64,000 bases of DNA from Methylobacterium sp. B4 (GTDB lineage Bacteria; Pseudomonadota; Alphaproteobacteria; Rhizobiales; Beijerinckiaceae), in contig NZ_QJJJ01000017.1 of NCBI RefSeq assembly GCF_003201865.1, forward strand, positions 19,494 through 83,493, written 5' to 3'. The notes under the pieces were generated by a model that searched no databases, was not told where the DNA came from, and saw nothing but the letters and a program-made list of their open reading frames with translations. Positions 16,494 to 24,202 of this stretch are shown here, piece by piece; the first letter of the stretch is position 1, and every line of letters begins with the position of its first letter. A program made the translations under genes and the position numbers.

Positions 16494-17545
16494 GGATCGC
16501 CCTCCTCGCCCACCTGCGCCACCCGATCGCCCCGCCCTTCGCCGGCGGGCTGGAGGCCTATACATGGCACCTCGCGGATGGGCTGACGGCGCGCGGCCAC
16601 GCCGTCACGCTGTTTGCCGCCGGCGACAGCGACCGGCGCTTCACCCTCGACCCGGTGATCCCGGTGCATCACGAGGCAAGCTTTCCGGGAATGGAGCATC
16701 GCGGCGACGCGGGGCTGAAGGCCCATGTCAATGCCGGCTATACGGCAGCCCTCGACCGCATTGCTGCGGGTGGCTTCGACATGCTGCACAACAATAGCCT
16801 GAGCCGCCTGCCGCTGGAGCGTCGCCGCACGGCTTGCGTCCCGACGGTGACCTCGCTGCACGTGCCGGCCTACGATGCGCTGCGCTGGTTCGTGCACGAC
16901 AGCTTGCGCCCCAGCCACCACATCACCGCGACCTCGCAGGCCCACGCGCGCGGCTGGTGGCCGGACGGCGTGCCGCCCGAGGTGGCGTTACTCCACAACG
17001 GCATCGACCCCGCCGCGTGGCCGTTCCGCGAGACGGGCGACGGCAGCGCCGTCTGGTGCGGGCGGATCGCGCGGGTGAAGGGCCCGCACCACGCCATCGC
17101 GGCGGCCCGGCGGGTCGGCCTGCCGCTGACCCTGTTCGGCCCGATCGAGGAGCCGGATTACTGGCAGGCCGAGGTCGCCCCAGGTCTCGGCGGCCCGATC
17201 CGCTACGGCGGCCATTGCGACGGCGCGGCGCTCGCTCACGAACTCGGCCGCGCCTCCGTCTTCCTTTTCACGCCGTGCTGGGACGAGCCGTTCGGGCTCG
17301 TCGCCGTCGAGGCGATGGCCTGCGGCCTGCCGGTGGCCGGGTTCGCCATGGGCGCGGCCGAGGAAGTCGTCGGCGAGGCCGGATGCCTCGTGTCCTGCGG
17401 AGACGCGGCGGCCCTCGCGGAGGCGGTCGGCGCGGCGCTGGCGATCCCGCGCGCGGTGCCGCGGGCGCGCGTCCTGCGCCTGTTCACCCGCGAGCGGTGG
17501 CTCGACCACTGCGAGGCGCTCTACGCGCAGGCCCGCGCCGGCTGA
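16490..17545 (+). CDS. Glycosyltransferase family 4
   Basis: A GTG start overlaps the upstream stop, giving 351 residues. The N-terminus MRIALLAHLRHPIAPPFAGG leads to the acceptor-domain loop GGLEAYTWHLADGL. The donor half has VWCGRIARVKGPHHAI and the retaining motif WDEPFGLVAVEAMACG. It is similar to the GT4 at 10354 in overall plan and in the PDYWQAEVAP segment. It is the last glycosyltransferase of the plus-strand operon, followed after 38 bp by a methyltransferase. Confidence 0.88.
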   Translation: MRIALLAHLRHPIAPPFAGGLEAYTWHLADGLTARGHAVTLFAAGDSDRRFTLDPVIPVHHEASFPGMEHRGDAGLKAHVNAGYTAALDRIAAGGFDMLHNNSLSRLPLERRRTACVPTVTSLHVPAYDALRWFVHDSLRPSHHITATSQAHARGWWPDGVPPEVALLHNGIDPAAWPFRETGDGSAVWCGRIARVKGPHHAIAAARRVGLPLTLFGPIEEPDYWQAEVAPGLGGPIRYGGHCDGAALAHELGRASVFLFTPCWDEPFGLVAVEAMACGLPVAGFAMGAAEEVVGEAGCLVSCGDAAALAEAVGAALAIPRAVPRARVLRLFTRERWLDHCEALYAQARAG

Positions 17546-17583
17546 GCCCCATGCCTGCCCCGCAACCACTATAGTCGAGAAAA

Positions 17584-18285
17584 ATGACCCGTCAGGACCT
17601 CATCGCCGCCCTGTGGCACGGCCGCGACCCCTTCGCCGAACTGCCCGAGACGTTGCGCCCCCTCGACCTCCAGGGTTGGCGCAGCCAGCACCCTTATCTC
17701 GACGAGGCAGTGGAGCAGTTCCGCCCGAGTGTGGTCGTGGAGATCGGTACGTGGAAGGGCGCGAGTGCGCTTCATCTCGCCAGCGCCATGGCCGAGCGCG
17801 ATGTGGCCGGCACCGTCATCGCCGTCGATACCTGGCTAGGCGCCGTCGATCACTGGGCGGACGCAAGCCTGTTCTCGGAACTCGCCACCGAGCACGGGTT
17901 CCCGAGCCTCTACCGCACCTTCCTGGCCAACGTCCTGCGCGAGGGGCAGGCCGAGCGGGTGATCCCACTGCCGCTCGATTCGGTGAACGCCGCCGCGCTG
18001 ATGCGCCAGCGCGGCGTCACCGCCGACGTGATCCACCTCGATGCTGGGCACGAAGAAGCCTCGGTCGCCGCCGACCTCCGGGCATGGTGGCCCGTGCTGC
18101 GGCCCGGCGGATTGTTCATCGCCGACGACTACGACAGCCTCGGCGGCAGGTTCCCCGGGGTCACCCGTGCGGTCGATGCCTTCTGCATCAAGTTCGGCGT
18201 GCGGGGACCTTGGTCTTTTCAGGGCAAGTGCAAGTTCATCAAGTCCGGCGATCACAGTGACACTCATGGGGCACGTAGCCAGTGA
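17584..18285 (+). CDS. Class I SAM-dependent methyltransferase
   Basis: This 233-residue protein shows motif I VVVEIGTWKGASALHLA, motif II VIAVDTWLG, and the later TADVIHLDAGHEEASVAADL and LRPGGLFIADDY, as in the Methyltransf_24/cephalosporin-hydroxylase-like group often found in surface-polysaccharide clusters. The order of motifs is complete. The end (GKCKFIKSGDHSDTHGARSQ) is variable. As the terminal gene of the plus-strand glycosyltransferase operon it may cap or decorate the glycan. The methyl acceptor is unknown. Confidence 0.8.
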   Translation: MTRQDLIAALWHGRDPFAELPETLRPLDLQGWRSQHPYLDEAVEQFRPSVVVEIGTWKGASALHLASAMAERDVAGTVIAVDTWLGAVDHWADASLFSELATEHGFPSLYRTFLANVLREGQAERVIPLPLDSVNAAALMRQRGVTADVIHLDAGHEEASVAADLRAWWPVLRPGGLFIADDYDSLGGRFPGVTRAVDAFCIKFGVRGPWSFQGKCKFIKSGDHSDTHGARSQ

Positions 18286-18403
18286 GCCACCTGCGATGAG
18301 GGCCGGCAGGAATGGCACTTGAGAGGCGGCTCTCAGAGCATGACTTGAGGTCTGCTGTTGGCGCTATTCGGACAGGAAAACCGTAACTTGGGGACCGACA
18401 GCT

Positions 18404-19204
18404 ATGGCGAACCGGCGTGAGATCGGAGCAGCTGCGGTCGCCGCTGCGGCACTCCTGGCGGCTCGATCGTCACAGGCGCTTGACGCATCCAGGCCGATCG
18501 TGACGGCGCCGCCAGTTCGCATCGCCATGCTGCTCTATCCCGGTATGACGGCTCTTGATGTGGTCGGCCCACAAGGTCTGCTGGCAGGACTCGCTCCTGA
18601 CACCCTCGACCTCGTCGCTCAGACGGTCGGACCAATCCCAAGTGACACCGGCCTCAGCCTGATTGCCACGACGAGCTTCGCCGACTGTCCTACCGATCTA
18701 GATGTGCTTTTCGTGCCGGGCGGCGATGGCACAGCCGCTCAAATGCTTGACGCCGCCACGCTGGCCTTTCTGCGGGATCGGGCCAGCCGGGCGCGCTGGG
18801 TGACGAGCGTCTGTACCGGATCACTGATCCTCGGAGCGGCCGGACTCTTGAGGGGCTATCGCGCGACCTCGCACTGGTGTGTGCGTGACACCGTCCTGCC
18901 GCTCCTCGGGGCGATCCCGGTTGATAATCGGGTCGTCTTCGACGGCAACCGGGTGACCGCCGCCGGCGTCTCGGCAGGGCTCGACTTTGCGCTGGCACTC
19001 GCTGCCCGCCTGCGCGACGAGGATTATGCACGAACGGCACAGCTCGTCGCCGAATATGCGCCCAAGCCACCGTTCGAGGCGGGCAGTCCGGCTGCTGCAG
19101 GATCGACCATCACCCAGAGGGCGAATGCCATCCTCGACACTCTTGCGACTGAAGCGCGAAAAGCCGCTGCCACGACGCATTGGCCTGCTTCTAGTGACGA
19201 CTGA
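18404..19204 (+). CDS. Exported DJ-1/PfpI family protein (isonitrile hydratase-like)
   Basis: This 266-residue protein has an N-terminal RR-containing signal sequence (MANRREIGAAAVAAAALLAA, cleavage after SSQA). The DJ-1/PfpI domain follows: RIAMLLYPGMTALDVVGP, VLFVPGGDGT, and the nucleophile elbow SVCTGSLILGAAGLLRG with the conserved Cys. It ends like InhA-type isonitrile hydratases and AraC-like amidase domains (ATSHW, then VTAAGVSAGLDFAL). A secreted form is uncommon, since most relatives are cytosolic. It is monocistronic. The catalytic role is inferred from the family. Confidence 0.8.
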   Translation: MANRREIGAAAVAAAALLAARSSQALDASRPIVTAPPVRIAMLLYPGMTALDVVGPQGLLAGLAPDTLDLVAQTVGPIPSDTGLSLIATTSFADCPTDLDVLFVPGGDGTAAQMLDAATLAFLRDRASRARWVTSVCTGSLILGAAGLLRGYRATSHWCVRDTVLPLLGAIPVDNRVVFDGNRVTAAGVSAGLDFALALAARLRDEDYARTAQLVAEYAPKPPFEAGSPAAAGSTITQRANAILDTLATEARKAAATTHWPASSDD

Positions 19205-19774
19205 TCATTGCTGTCTACCGCATTCAGCTTCTGCGGCTTAAAGTATTAATTAGCGAGTGATTTGCTTCCTAGCGACGGATGAATTCTGCCTCGACGATGG
19301 CAAGGACGGTGGTACAAGCGTTGCCGAAGCGTCCAGCCTAAGTGTCTGTTTTTGCCAATGTTTGCCAGGAGAGTAGGCAACCTCTCGTTGGGCTCAATCA
19401 GCCGCACGGGCAAAGTCCGGGACGGGATGCCGGCGCCGAGATTGCCGCCGAGAATCAGTGCGTCGACCGGGGGCCAGTCAGCGACCTGACTGGCCTGCGA
19501 GGCGACGTGCACGAAGGCTCGCGACGGAGCAGCAGTCTCACCTCGTCGGCCGGGCAGGGGAGGGCCCTGTCGCCGCCGATGCCGGCGGCCGAGATCGGAG
19601 CGATCCTGATGCGGGAGGGGCTGGCACTAGCCTGCGGGCCCGGCCGGAGAGCGTGGGGAGGAAGCGGATCACTGTGCCAGCCGGATCGGCGCTGCGCCTC
19701 AGCGGCCGAATTTTGCGGGGAGTGGATGCTGGGGGGATTCCTTGTTCCTGCCGCCGTGCTAGCGTGGCCGGACC
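19205..19774. other. Gene-poor gap, no convincing gene
   Basis: About 570 bp lies between the PfpI-type gene and the HNH-like gene. Overlapping short ORFs exist on both strands (for example minus 19246-19512), but none has a start signal, a recognisable domain or consistent codon usage. The first 60 bp are relatively AT-rich. It may hold decayed coding DNA. Confidence 0.5.
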
Positions 19775-20266
19775 GTGCCGATCCGCCCCGAACACCGTCA
19801 CTTCTACCCAATCGATTGGCCCCAGCTTTCCGCGGCGATCCGCTTCGGCCGCGCGGCCGGACGCTGTGAGGCGTGTGGCCGCCCCCACGGGCGCGTCATC
19901 GCCTGCGTCGATGGAGGAGCGTGGTACGATGCGGAAGCCAGCCTGTGGCGTGACGATCGCGGCCGGCTGATGCCGCAGCTTCTGAAGGCCGTCTTCGATG
20001 CGAGGGACGGCCTCTGGCGCACCGGCAGCGGCAAGCGGGTGCGCAACGGTCCCGATCTGCGCACGGCGCGACTGACCCTGCCGATCCTGGCGACCTGTCA
20101 TCGCAAGCACGACACCAGCCTCAACGGAGGCCGCGATCTCGCGGCTTGGTGCCAGCGCTGCCACCTGCTGCACGACCGGCCTGAGCACCTGCGACGGCGC
20201 CGGATGACCTACCTGCGCCGTCGGGCACTCGGTGACCTTTTCCTTGGCCCCTACCCATCCCTTTAG
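19775..20266 (+). CDS. Small zinc-binding HNH-like protein
   Basis: This 163-residue protein has a GTG start (MPIRPEHRHFYPIDWPQLSA). It carries CEACGRPHGR near residue 32, CHRKHD near 109 and CQRCHLLHDRPEH near 127, the metal-ligand spacing seen in HNH nuclease-like zinc proteins, with an H-rich C-terminal loop. No phage or restriction partner is adjacent. Nuclease activity is not established for such proteins; it could equally be a DNA-binding regulator. Confidence 0.65.
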   Translation: MPIRPEHRHFYPIDWPQLSAAIRFGRAAGRCEACGRPHGRVIACVDGGAWYDAEASLWRDDRGRLMPQLLKAVFDARDGLWRTGSGKRVRNGPDLRTARLTLPILATCHRKHDTSLNGGRDLAAWCQRCHLLHDRPEHLRRRRMTYLRRRALGDLFLGPYPSL

Positions 20267-20459
20267 ACGAGAAGAAAGTTGCGATCCTCGGTGCGGGCCG
20301 CGCGATCCAGCGCGCGGTAGACGCCCGTAAGCAAGCTCCCAAGCGAGTGCGTCGCGGATGAGGGAACTCCACCGTAGCCCAATCGTTGAACCCGCAAATT
20401 GGATCTGTTCTAATTCGCAACAGAGCGGCGCAGCCGCCAACCAGTTCAGGAGCATCCCC

Positions 20460-20660
20460 ATGGCGAATGCCAAGTGCGAGAGCTGCAAGTTCTTCGACGA
20501 GCACAAAGTCAACGGCGCGGCAGCGCAGAACGACGAGGGCCTGTGCCGCTTCAACCCGCCCGTGAATCAGCCCGGTCCCGATGCGCATGGTCTCTGGCCG
20601 GTGGTCGGCTCGACCGATTGGTGCGGGCACTTCACTCCGGAGATGACCGCGGCCGAATAA
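20460..20660 (+). CDS. 66-residue Cys-rich protein
   Basis: The ATG at 20460 follows a GGAG-like site (CAGGAGCATCCCC). The protein begins MANAKCESCKFFDEH and has four cysteines: CESC, CRFNPP and DWCGHF. The spacing suggests a small metal centre, either zinc or iron-sulfur. An intrinsic terminator lies 26 bp after the stop, so it is probably monocistronic. No function is assigned. Confidence 0.75.
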   Translation: MANAKCESCKFFDEHKVNGAAAQNDEGLCRFNPPVNQPGPDAHGLWPVVGSTDWCGHFTPEMTAAE

Positions 20661-20685
20661 GACGCCGCAACGCGCGATCACCGAG

Positions 20686-20711
20686 AGGCCGGCCGAAGGG
20701 CTGGCCTTTTT
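20686..20711 (+). terminator. Intrinsic terminator of the 66-residue gene
   Basis: The stem AGGCCGGCC / GGCTGGCCT (one G-U pair), with a short GAAG loop, is followed directly by a run of T residues (20707-20711) on the plus strand. Position and form fit rho-independent termination. Confidence 0.8.
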
Positions 20712-20888
20712 CGTGGGTGGCACTCACCCGGACAAGCGGTCGCGCACGGTCCGGATTTCCGCTGGTTCGAAGCGCGCACGCCGCGCTATCTCTGGACTGT
20801 CGGCTCGCATGGTCGAAGGCTCATGGCCGACACTGTGTTGGGCCTGGTACCCGGATGTTCAAATCTTCGCCGATGGGATCTGCCCAAC

Positions 20889-20909
20889 CGATCGGTGCGC
20901 GACCGATCG
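20889..20909. promoter_or_regulatory. Inverted repeat just upstream of the beta-propeller start
   Basis: A perfect 8-bp inverted repeat (CGATCGGT, spacer GCGCG, ACCGATCG) ends 8 bp before the ATG at 20918. It could be an operator, or an mRNA hairpin affecting ribosome access. No dedicated regulator gene is next to it. Confidence 0.4.
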
Positions 20910-20917
20910 AGGGATAC

Positions 20918-22090
20918 ATGCGGATCAATGCTCGCTGGAGCGTCGGCTTCCTCGCGCTCGCCCTGCTGACGGCTTGTGAAAGTCGGGCGGCGGAGCGTCC
21001 CTCCCTCATCGTCGGCCTCGACGGTAAAACCTTCTTCCGGCCCGAGGGCTCGGTGAACGGGCCGAACGGCAGCGACGGGCTCGCCGTCGTCGATCTCTCG
21101 GACCCGGCCCGACCGCGCCTCGCCCACGTCTTGAGGCTCGACACCTCCGTCTACGGGCCGCCGACCAATCTGCAGATCACGCCGGACGGCCGCCTCGGCC
21201 TCGTCACCAGCCCCGTGACCATGCGCCAGGAGGGCGAGAACTGGTGGGCGCAGGCGGATGACCGCCTGCACGTCGTCGATCTCGCGTCCGAGCCGCCCGT
21301 CCTGATCGAGACGATCCGCGTCGGCCGGCAGCCATCCGGTCTCGCGATCGCCAGGGCCGGCGACATCGCGCTGGTGGCCAACCGCGAGGGGCGTAGCGTC
21401 TCGGTCCTGGCGATCCGAGACCGGAGCGTGCGGGTGTTGGCCGAGGTCGATGTCGGGGCCGAGGCCGCTGCGGTGGCCATCGCACCGGACGGGCGGCGTG
21501 CCTACGTCGCCAAGAACAAGGCCGGCACGGTCGGCGTGCTCCTCTACGCCGACGGGCAGTGGCGCCACGACCCCGCCCTCGACATGCCGGTCGGGCCCGG
21601 CACCTACGGCTTGGAGGTGACGCCGGACGGCGCCTTCGCCGTCGCCGGCAACAGCGGCTCCGCGCCGAGCGACGGCCGGGGCGACACCGTTGCGCTGATC
21701 CGGGCCGGGACGGCGCGACCGGTGGTGCTCGATCGTCTCGAGGTCGGCGACACCGCCGAGACCTTGGCGATCAGCCCCGACGGGCGCCGCGCGGCCATTG
21801 CGCTGGTGAAGGGCTCGGCCGCGCCGCAGGCGAGCCCGGCCTACACGCCGGGCAGCGCCGCCGTGCTGGTGGAGATCCGGCCCGAGGGGCACCTGCGTTA
21901 CCTCGGCGAGGCACCGGCCGGGGCCGTGGTTCAAGGCATCGCCTTCGATCCCAGCGGCACCTACGTCTATATCGGCAATTACTCGGACCGCAGCCTCGGC
22001 GTGTACCGGATCGAGGGTGATGCCATCCGGGATACGGGCTTCCGCCTCGCGCTGCCGGGCCAGCCCGCCTCCCTGCGCGGCCGTCCCTGA
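20918..22090 (+). CDS. Beta-propeller (YVTN-type) lipoprotein
   Basis: The start chosen is ATG 20918 (MRINARWSVGFLALALLTAC), because the signal peptide and lipobox LTAC sit immediately downstream; the frame is open further upstream but uncoded. The 390-residue protein contains repeated propeller blades of the form TPDGRLGLV, APDGRRAYVAKN, TPDGAFAVAGNS, SPDGRRAAIALV and DPSGTYVYIGN. It probably sits on the outer or inner membrane facing the periplasm. It is convergent with soxA. A role beside the Sox operon (for example quinoprotein or protein-protein scaffold) is speculative. Confidence 0.8.
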   Translation: MRINARWSVGFLALALLTACESRAAERPSLIVGLDGKTFFRPEGSVNGPNGSDGLAVVDLSDPARPRLAHVLRLDTSVYGPPTNLQITPDGRLGLVTSPVTMRQEGENWWAQADDRLHVVDLASEPPVLIETIRVGRQPSGLAIARAGDIALVANREGRSVSVLAIRDRSVRVLAEVDVGAEAAAVAIAPDGRRAYVAKNKAGTVGVLLYADGQWRHDPALDMPVGPGTYGLEVTPDGAFAVAGNSGSAPSDGRGDTVALIRAGTARPVVLDRLEVGDTAETLAISPDGRRAAIALVKGSAAPQASPAYTPGSAAVLVEIRPEGHLRYLGEAPAGAVVQGIAFDPSGTYVYIGNYSDRSLGVYRIEGDAIRDTGFRLALPGQPASLRGRP

Positions 22091-22124
22091 AGGGAGCCGG
22101 TCTCGCTTCGTTCGAGCTGCGCGA

Positions 22125-22916
22125 TCAGGGACGCACGGCCGGCGTCTCCACCGGCAGAGGGGCGGCCCGCGTTGCGAGATAGGCCTCGAGCGCGACGTAT
22201 TCCGGCGCTCCGTAGCCGAAGGGCTCGGCCCGCATGCCGGTGAGGCAGTTGCGCAGGCGCCGCTGCAGCGAGCCCATCCCCTGCCATTCGAGGCGGTAGA
22301 GCGGATAGCCGGTCGGCTGCCCCTGCGGGATCGCGGCCGCGCCAAGGCGGCGGCCCCAGTTTTCGTCGTGGCAGATCGCGCAGGAGAGGCCGAGTTGGCC
22401 CATCCGCGCCTCGAACAGCGCGCGCCCCTCCGCCCGCGCGGGCGCGAGCCGGGCATCCTCGGGCGGCGCGATCCGCTGGCCGCGGGATTGCGTGGCGACG
22501 AAGGCCGTCAACGCCAGCAGGTCGGGGCTCTCGTAGGCGAGCGGGTCCGCGCCCTGATGCGTGCGGCGGCAGGCGTTGATCCGTCCCTGCAGATCGATCG
22601 GCCGTGCGGTCCGCGCATCCCAGGCCGGGTAGCGCGCCGCCACGCCGCGCATGCTGGACGAGGCCTCGCCATGGCAGCCGGCACAGGCCGGGCGGCTGGA
22701 GCTCGGCGGTTTCGTCCAGAGTTCGGCCCCGTCCACGACCGCGAGCATGCCGGGATTGGCGTCGTCGTCCCGCTGCATGGTCTGGATCTCGGCGCTCATC
22801 TGATCGAAGCCAGAGCGCCGGTCGGCCGGCGCGATCGGCTCCGCCCCGGCCACGGCACCGGTGAGCAACAGGGCTGCGAGGGCGACCGGCAGCGGCAAGC
22901 CCGGATGGCGGGGCAT
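22125..22916 (-). CDS. soxA: SoxA, thiosulfate-oxidising c-type cytochrome subunit
   Basis: The ATG at 22916 (MPRHPGLPLPVALAALLLTG) gives 263 residues with a signal peptide. Two heme-binding sites are present, CAGCH near residue 77 and CAICH near 168. The active-site cysteine used as a persulfide ligand lies in RRLRNCLTGMRAEPF. SoxA pairs with SoxX to link thiosulfate to the cysteine of SoxYZ in the periplasm. It is the last gene of an eight-gene minus-strand operon, 8 bp after soxZ. Confidence 0.92.
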   Translation of the reverse strand: MPRHPGLPLPVALAALLLTGAVAGAEPIAPADRRSGFDQMSAEIQTMQRDDDANPGMLAVVDGAELWTKPPSSSRPACAGCHGEASSSMRGVAARYPAWDARTARPIDLQGRINACRRTHQGADPLAYESPDLLALTAFVATQSRGQRIAPPEDARLAPARAEGRALFEARMGQLGLSCAICHDENWGRRLGAAAIPQGQPTGYPLYRLEWQGMGSLQRRLRNCLTGMRAEPFGYGAPEYVALEAYLATRAAPLPVETPAVRP

Positions 22917-22924
22917 GGCGGGGC

Positions 22925-23245
22925 TCAGGCCACCGTGATCGCCGCGGATTCGGTCTGGTCGAAGCCGTCGTCGCCGCGCCAAGTGAAGCTGAAGCGGCCG
23001 CTCGCCGTCGCGACCCAGGTGAAGGTCAGGTACGGGTTGGCGGCCGAGGCCGGGAACAGCTCCGCGCGAAAAATCTCCTCATCCTCGAAGCGGCAGACGA
23101 ACTCCGTGACGATGTTGCGCGGCAGGATGCGCCCGTCGGCGCCGGGGCGGAAGCCCGTCTCCATCGGGTGCGAGATCAGGGTCTTGATCGTGATCACCTC
23201 GCCGGGCTTGGCGGTCTTGGGCAGATTGATCAGGGTCCGAGCCAT
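22925..23245 (-). CDS. soxZ: SoxZ, sulfur-carrier scaffold subunit
   Basis: This 106-residue protein has the SoxZ plan: VITIKTLISHPMETGFR, NIVTEFVCRFEDEEIF, and ANPYLTFTWVATASGRFSFTW. SoxZ forms a complex with SoxY and has no signal peptide; it is co-exported with SoxY by the Tat route. The gene lies 5 bp after soxY and 8 bp before soxA. Confidence 0.93.
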   Translation of the reverse strand: MARTLINLPKTAKPGEVITIKTLISHPMETGFRPGADGRILPRNIVTEFVCRFEDEEIFRAELFPASAANPYLTFTWVATASGRFSFTWRGDDGFDQTESAAITVA

Positions 23246-23250
23246 CCGGA

Positions 23251-23718
23251 TCAGCCCTCCAGGCAGGCGGCGAGCGTGACGATCGCGTCCGCGCTCGCGG
23301 ACCAGTAGGTGCCGTCGCTCATCTCGGCGATCGCAGTGATGCGCTGCGTGTCGGCGAGCCGGATGCGCGTCGCGACCTGGGCACGGCCGGCCCCTGGCCG
23401 CAGATGCACGGTCACGACGTTCGGCTGCGGATTCTTCTCGTTGAACACGCCGATGCGGCGCACGTGGTCCTCGGCCGTCATCGGGCTCTCGACGGAGATG
23501 GCGAGCGGCACGGTGTTGCCGTTCTCCACGAGCGGAGGCAGGTCGAGGCTGACCCGACCCGGCCGGATCGGGTTGTCGCCCGCGAAGCGGCGGATTGCGG
23601 ATTCCGTTGTCTCGCTGCGCGGCTGCGCCGCCGCGGCCGGCCGCAGCGCGACAGCCAGCACGGTTCCGGCCGCGCCCGCGAGAACCCGGCGTCGATCGAT
23701 CGAGTCCGAGCGTCCCAT
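23251..23718 (-). CDS. soxY: SoxY, sulfur-carrying subunit
   Basis: This 155-residue protein has a Tat signal (DRRRVLAGAAGTVLAVAL). The SoxY immunoglobulin-like core includes NTVPLAISVESPM and VRRIGVFNEKNPQP. The carrier cysteine lies at the C-terminus in TLAACLEG. The usual swinging arm is GGCGG; here the flanking glycines are replaced and two residues (EG) follow the leucine. Whether the arm still works is an open point. It is coupled with soxX upstream and soxZ downstream. Confidence 0.9.
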   Translation of the reverse strand: MGRSDSIDRRRVLAGAAGTVLAVALRPAAAAQPRSETTESAIRRFAGDNPIRPGRVSLDLPPLVENGNTVPLAISVESPMTAEDHVRRIGVFNEKNPQPNVVTVHLRPGAGRAQVATRIRLADTQRITAIAEMSDGTYWSASADAIVTLAACLEG

Positions 23719-23728
23719 CGTTACCCTC

Positions 23729-24202
23729 TCATGGCCTCCCCTCGGGCTCGCGCAGGGTCGCCAGGAAGGCGACGACGTCCTCGATCTCAGCCGCGCTCAG
23801 GATCGGACGCCCCTGCCACACCCGGCCCACGCGGGTGAGCCCGGTCAGGCTGTAATAGGATGGCATGATGGTGTCCGGGTTCAACGCTCGCCCGTCCACC
23901 AGCCGCAGGCGCAGCTGCGCCGGGCTCCGGCGGGTGCCGATGCCCGCGAGATCCGGGGCGAGATTGCCCTGGAAGCGCTCCTCCGGGAAGGGCCCCCCAT
24001 GGCAGAGCAGGCAGAGGCCGCGGGTGCGGTCGGTCACGATCGCCCGGCCGCGATTTGGATCGCCCGACGCGCCGGTCAGGGAGGCGGGGATCGCGTCGCC
24101 GACGATCGTGAAGGACACCACCCCCTCCTCGGCTCGCGCCGTGGCGAGTGCGAGCGCCAGCACGGCCGGGACGAAGCGCGCGGCCCGGCGGCCTCGCCTC
24201 AC
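23729..24202 (-). CDS. soxX: SoxX, monoheme cytochrome c
   Basis: This 157-residue protein has a signal peptide (RFVPAVLALALATARAEE). One heme site, CLLCH, lies near residue 65, and an axial methionine lies in DTIMPSYYSLTGLTRVG. It ends ILSAAEIEDVVAFLATL. SoxX is the partner of SoxA in the thiosulfate-binding cytochrome complex. Its start overlaps by 4 bp the stop of the flavoprotein gene upstream. Confidence 0.9.
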   Translation of the reverse strand: MRRGRRAARFVPAVLALALATARAEEGVVSFTIVGDAIPASLTGASGDPNRGRAIVTDRTRGLCLLCHGGPFPEERFQGNLAPDLAGIGTRRSPAQLRLRLVDGRALNPDTIMPSYYSLTGLTRVGRVWQGRPILSAAEIEDVVAFLATLREPEGRP

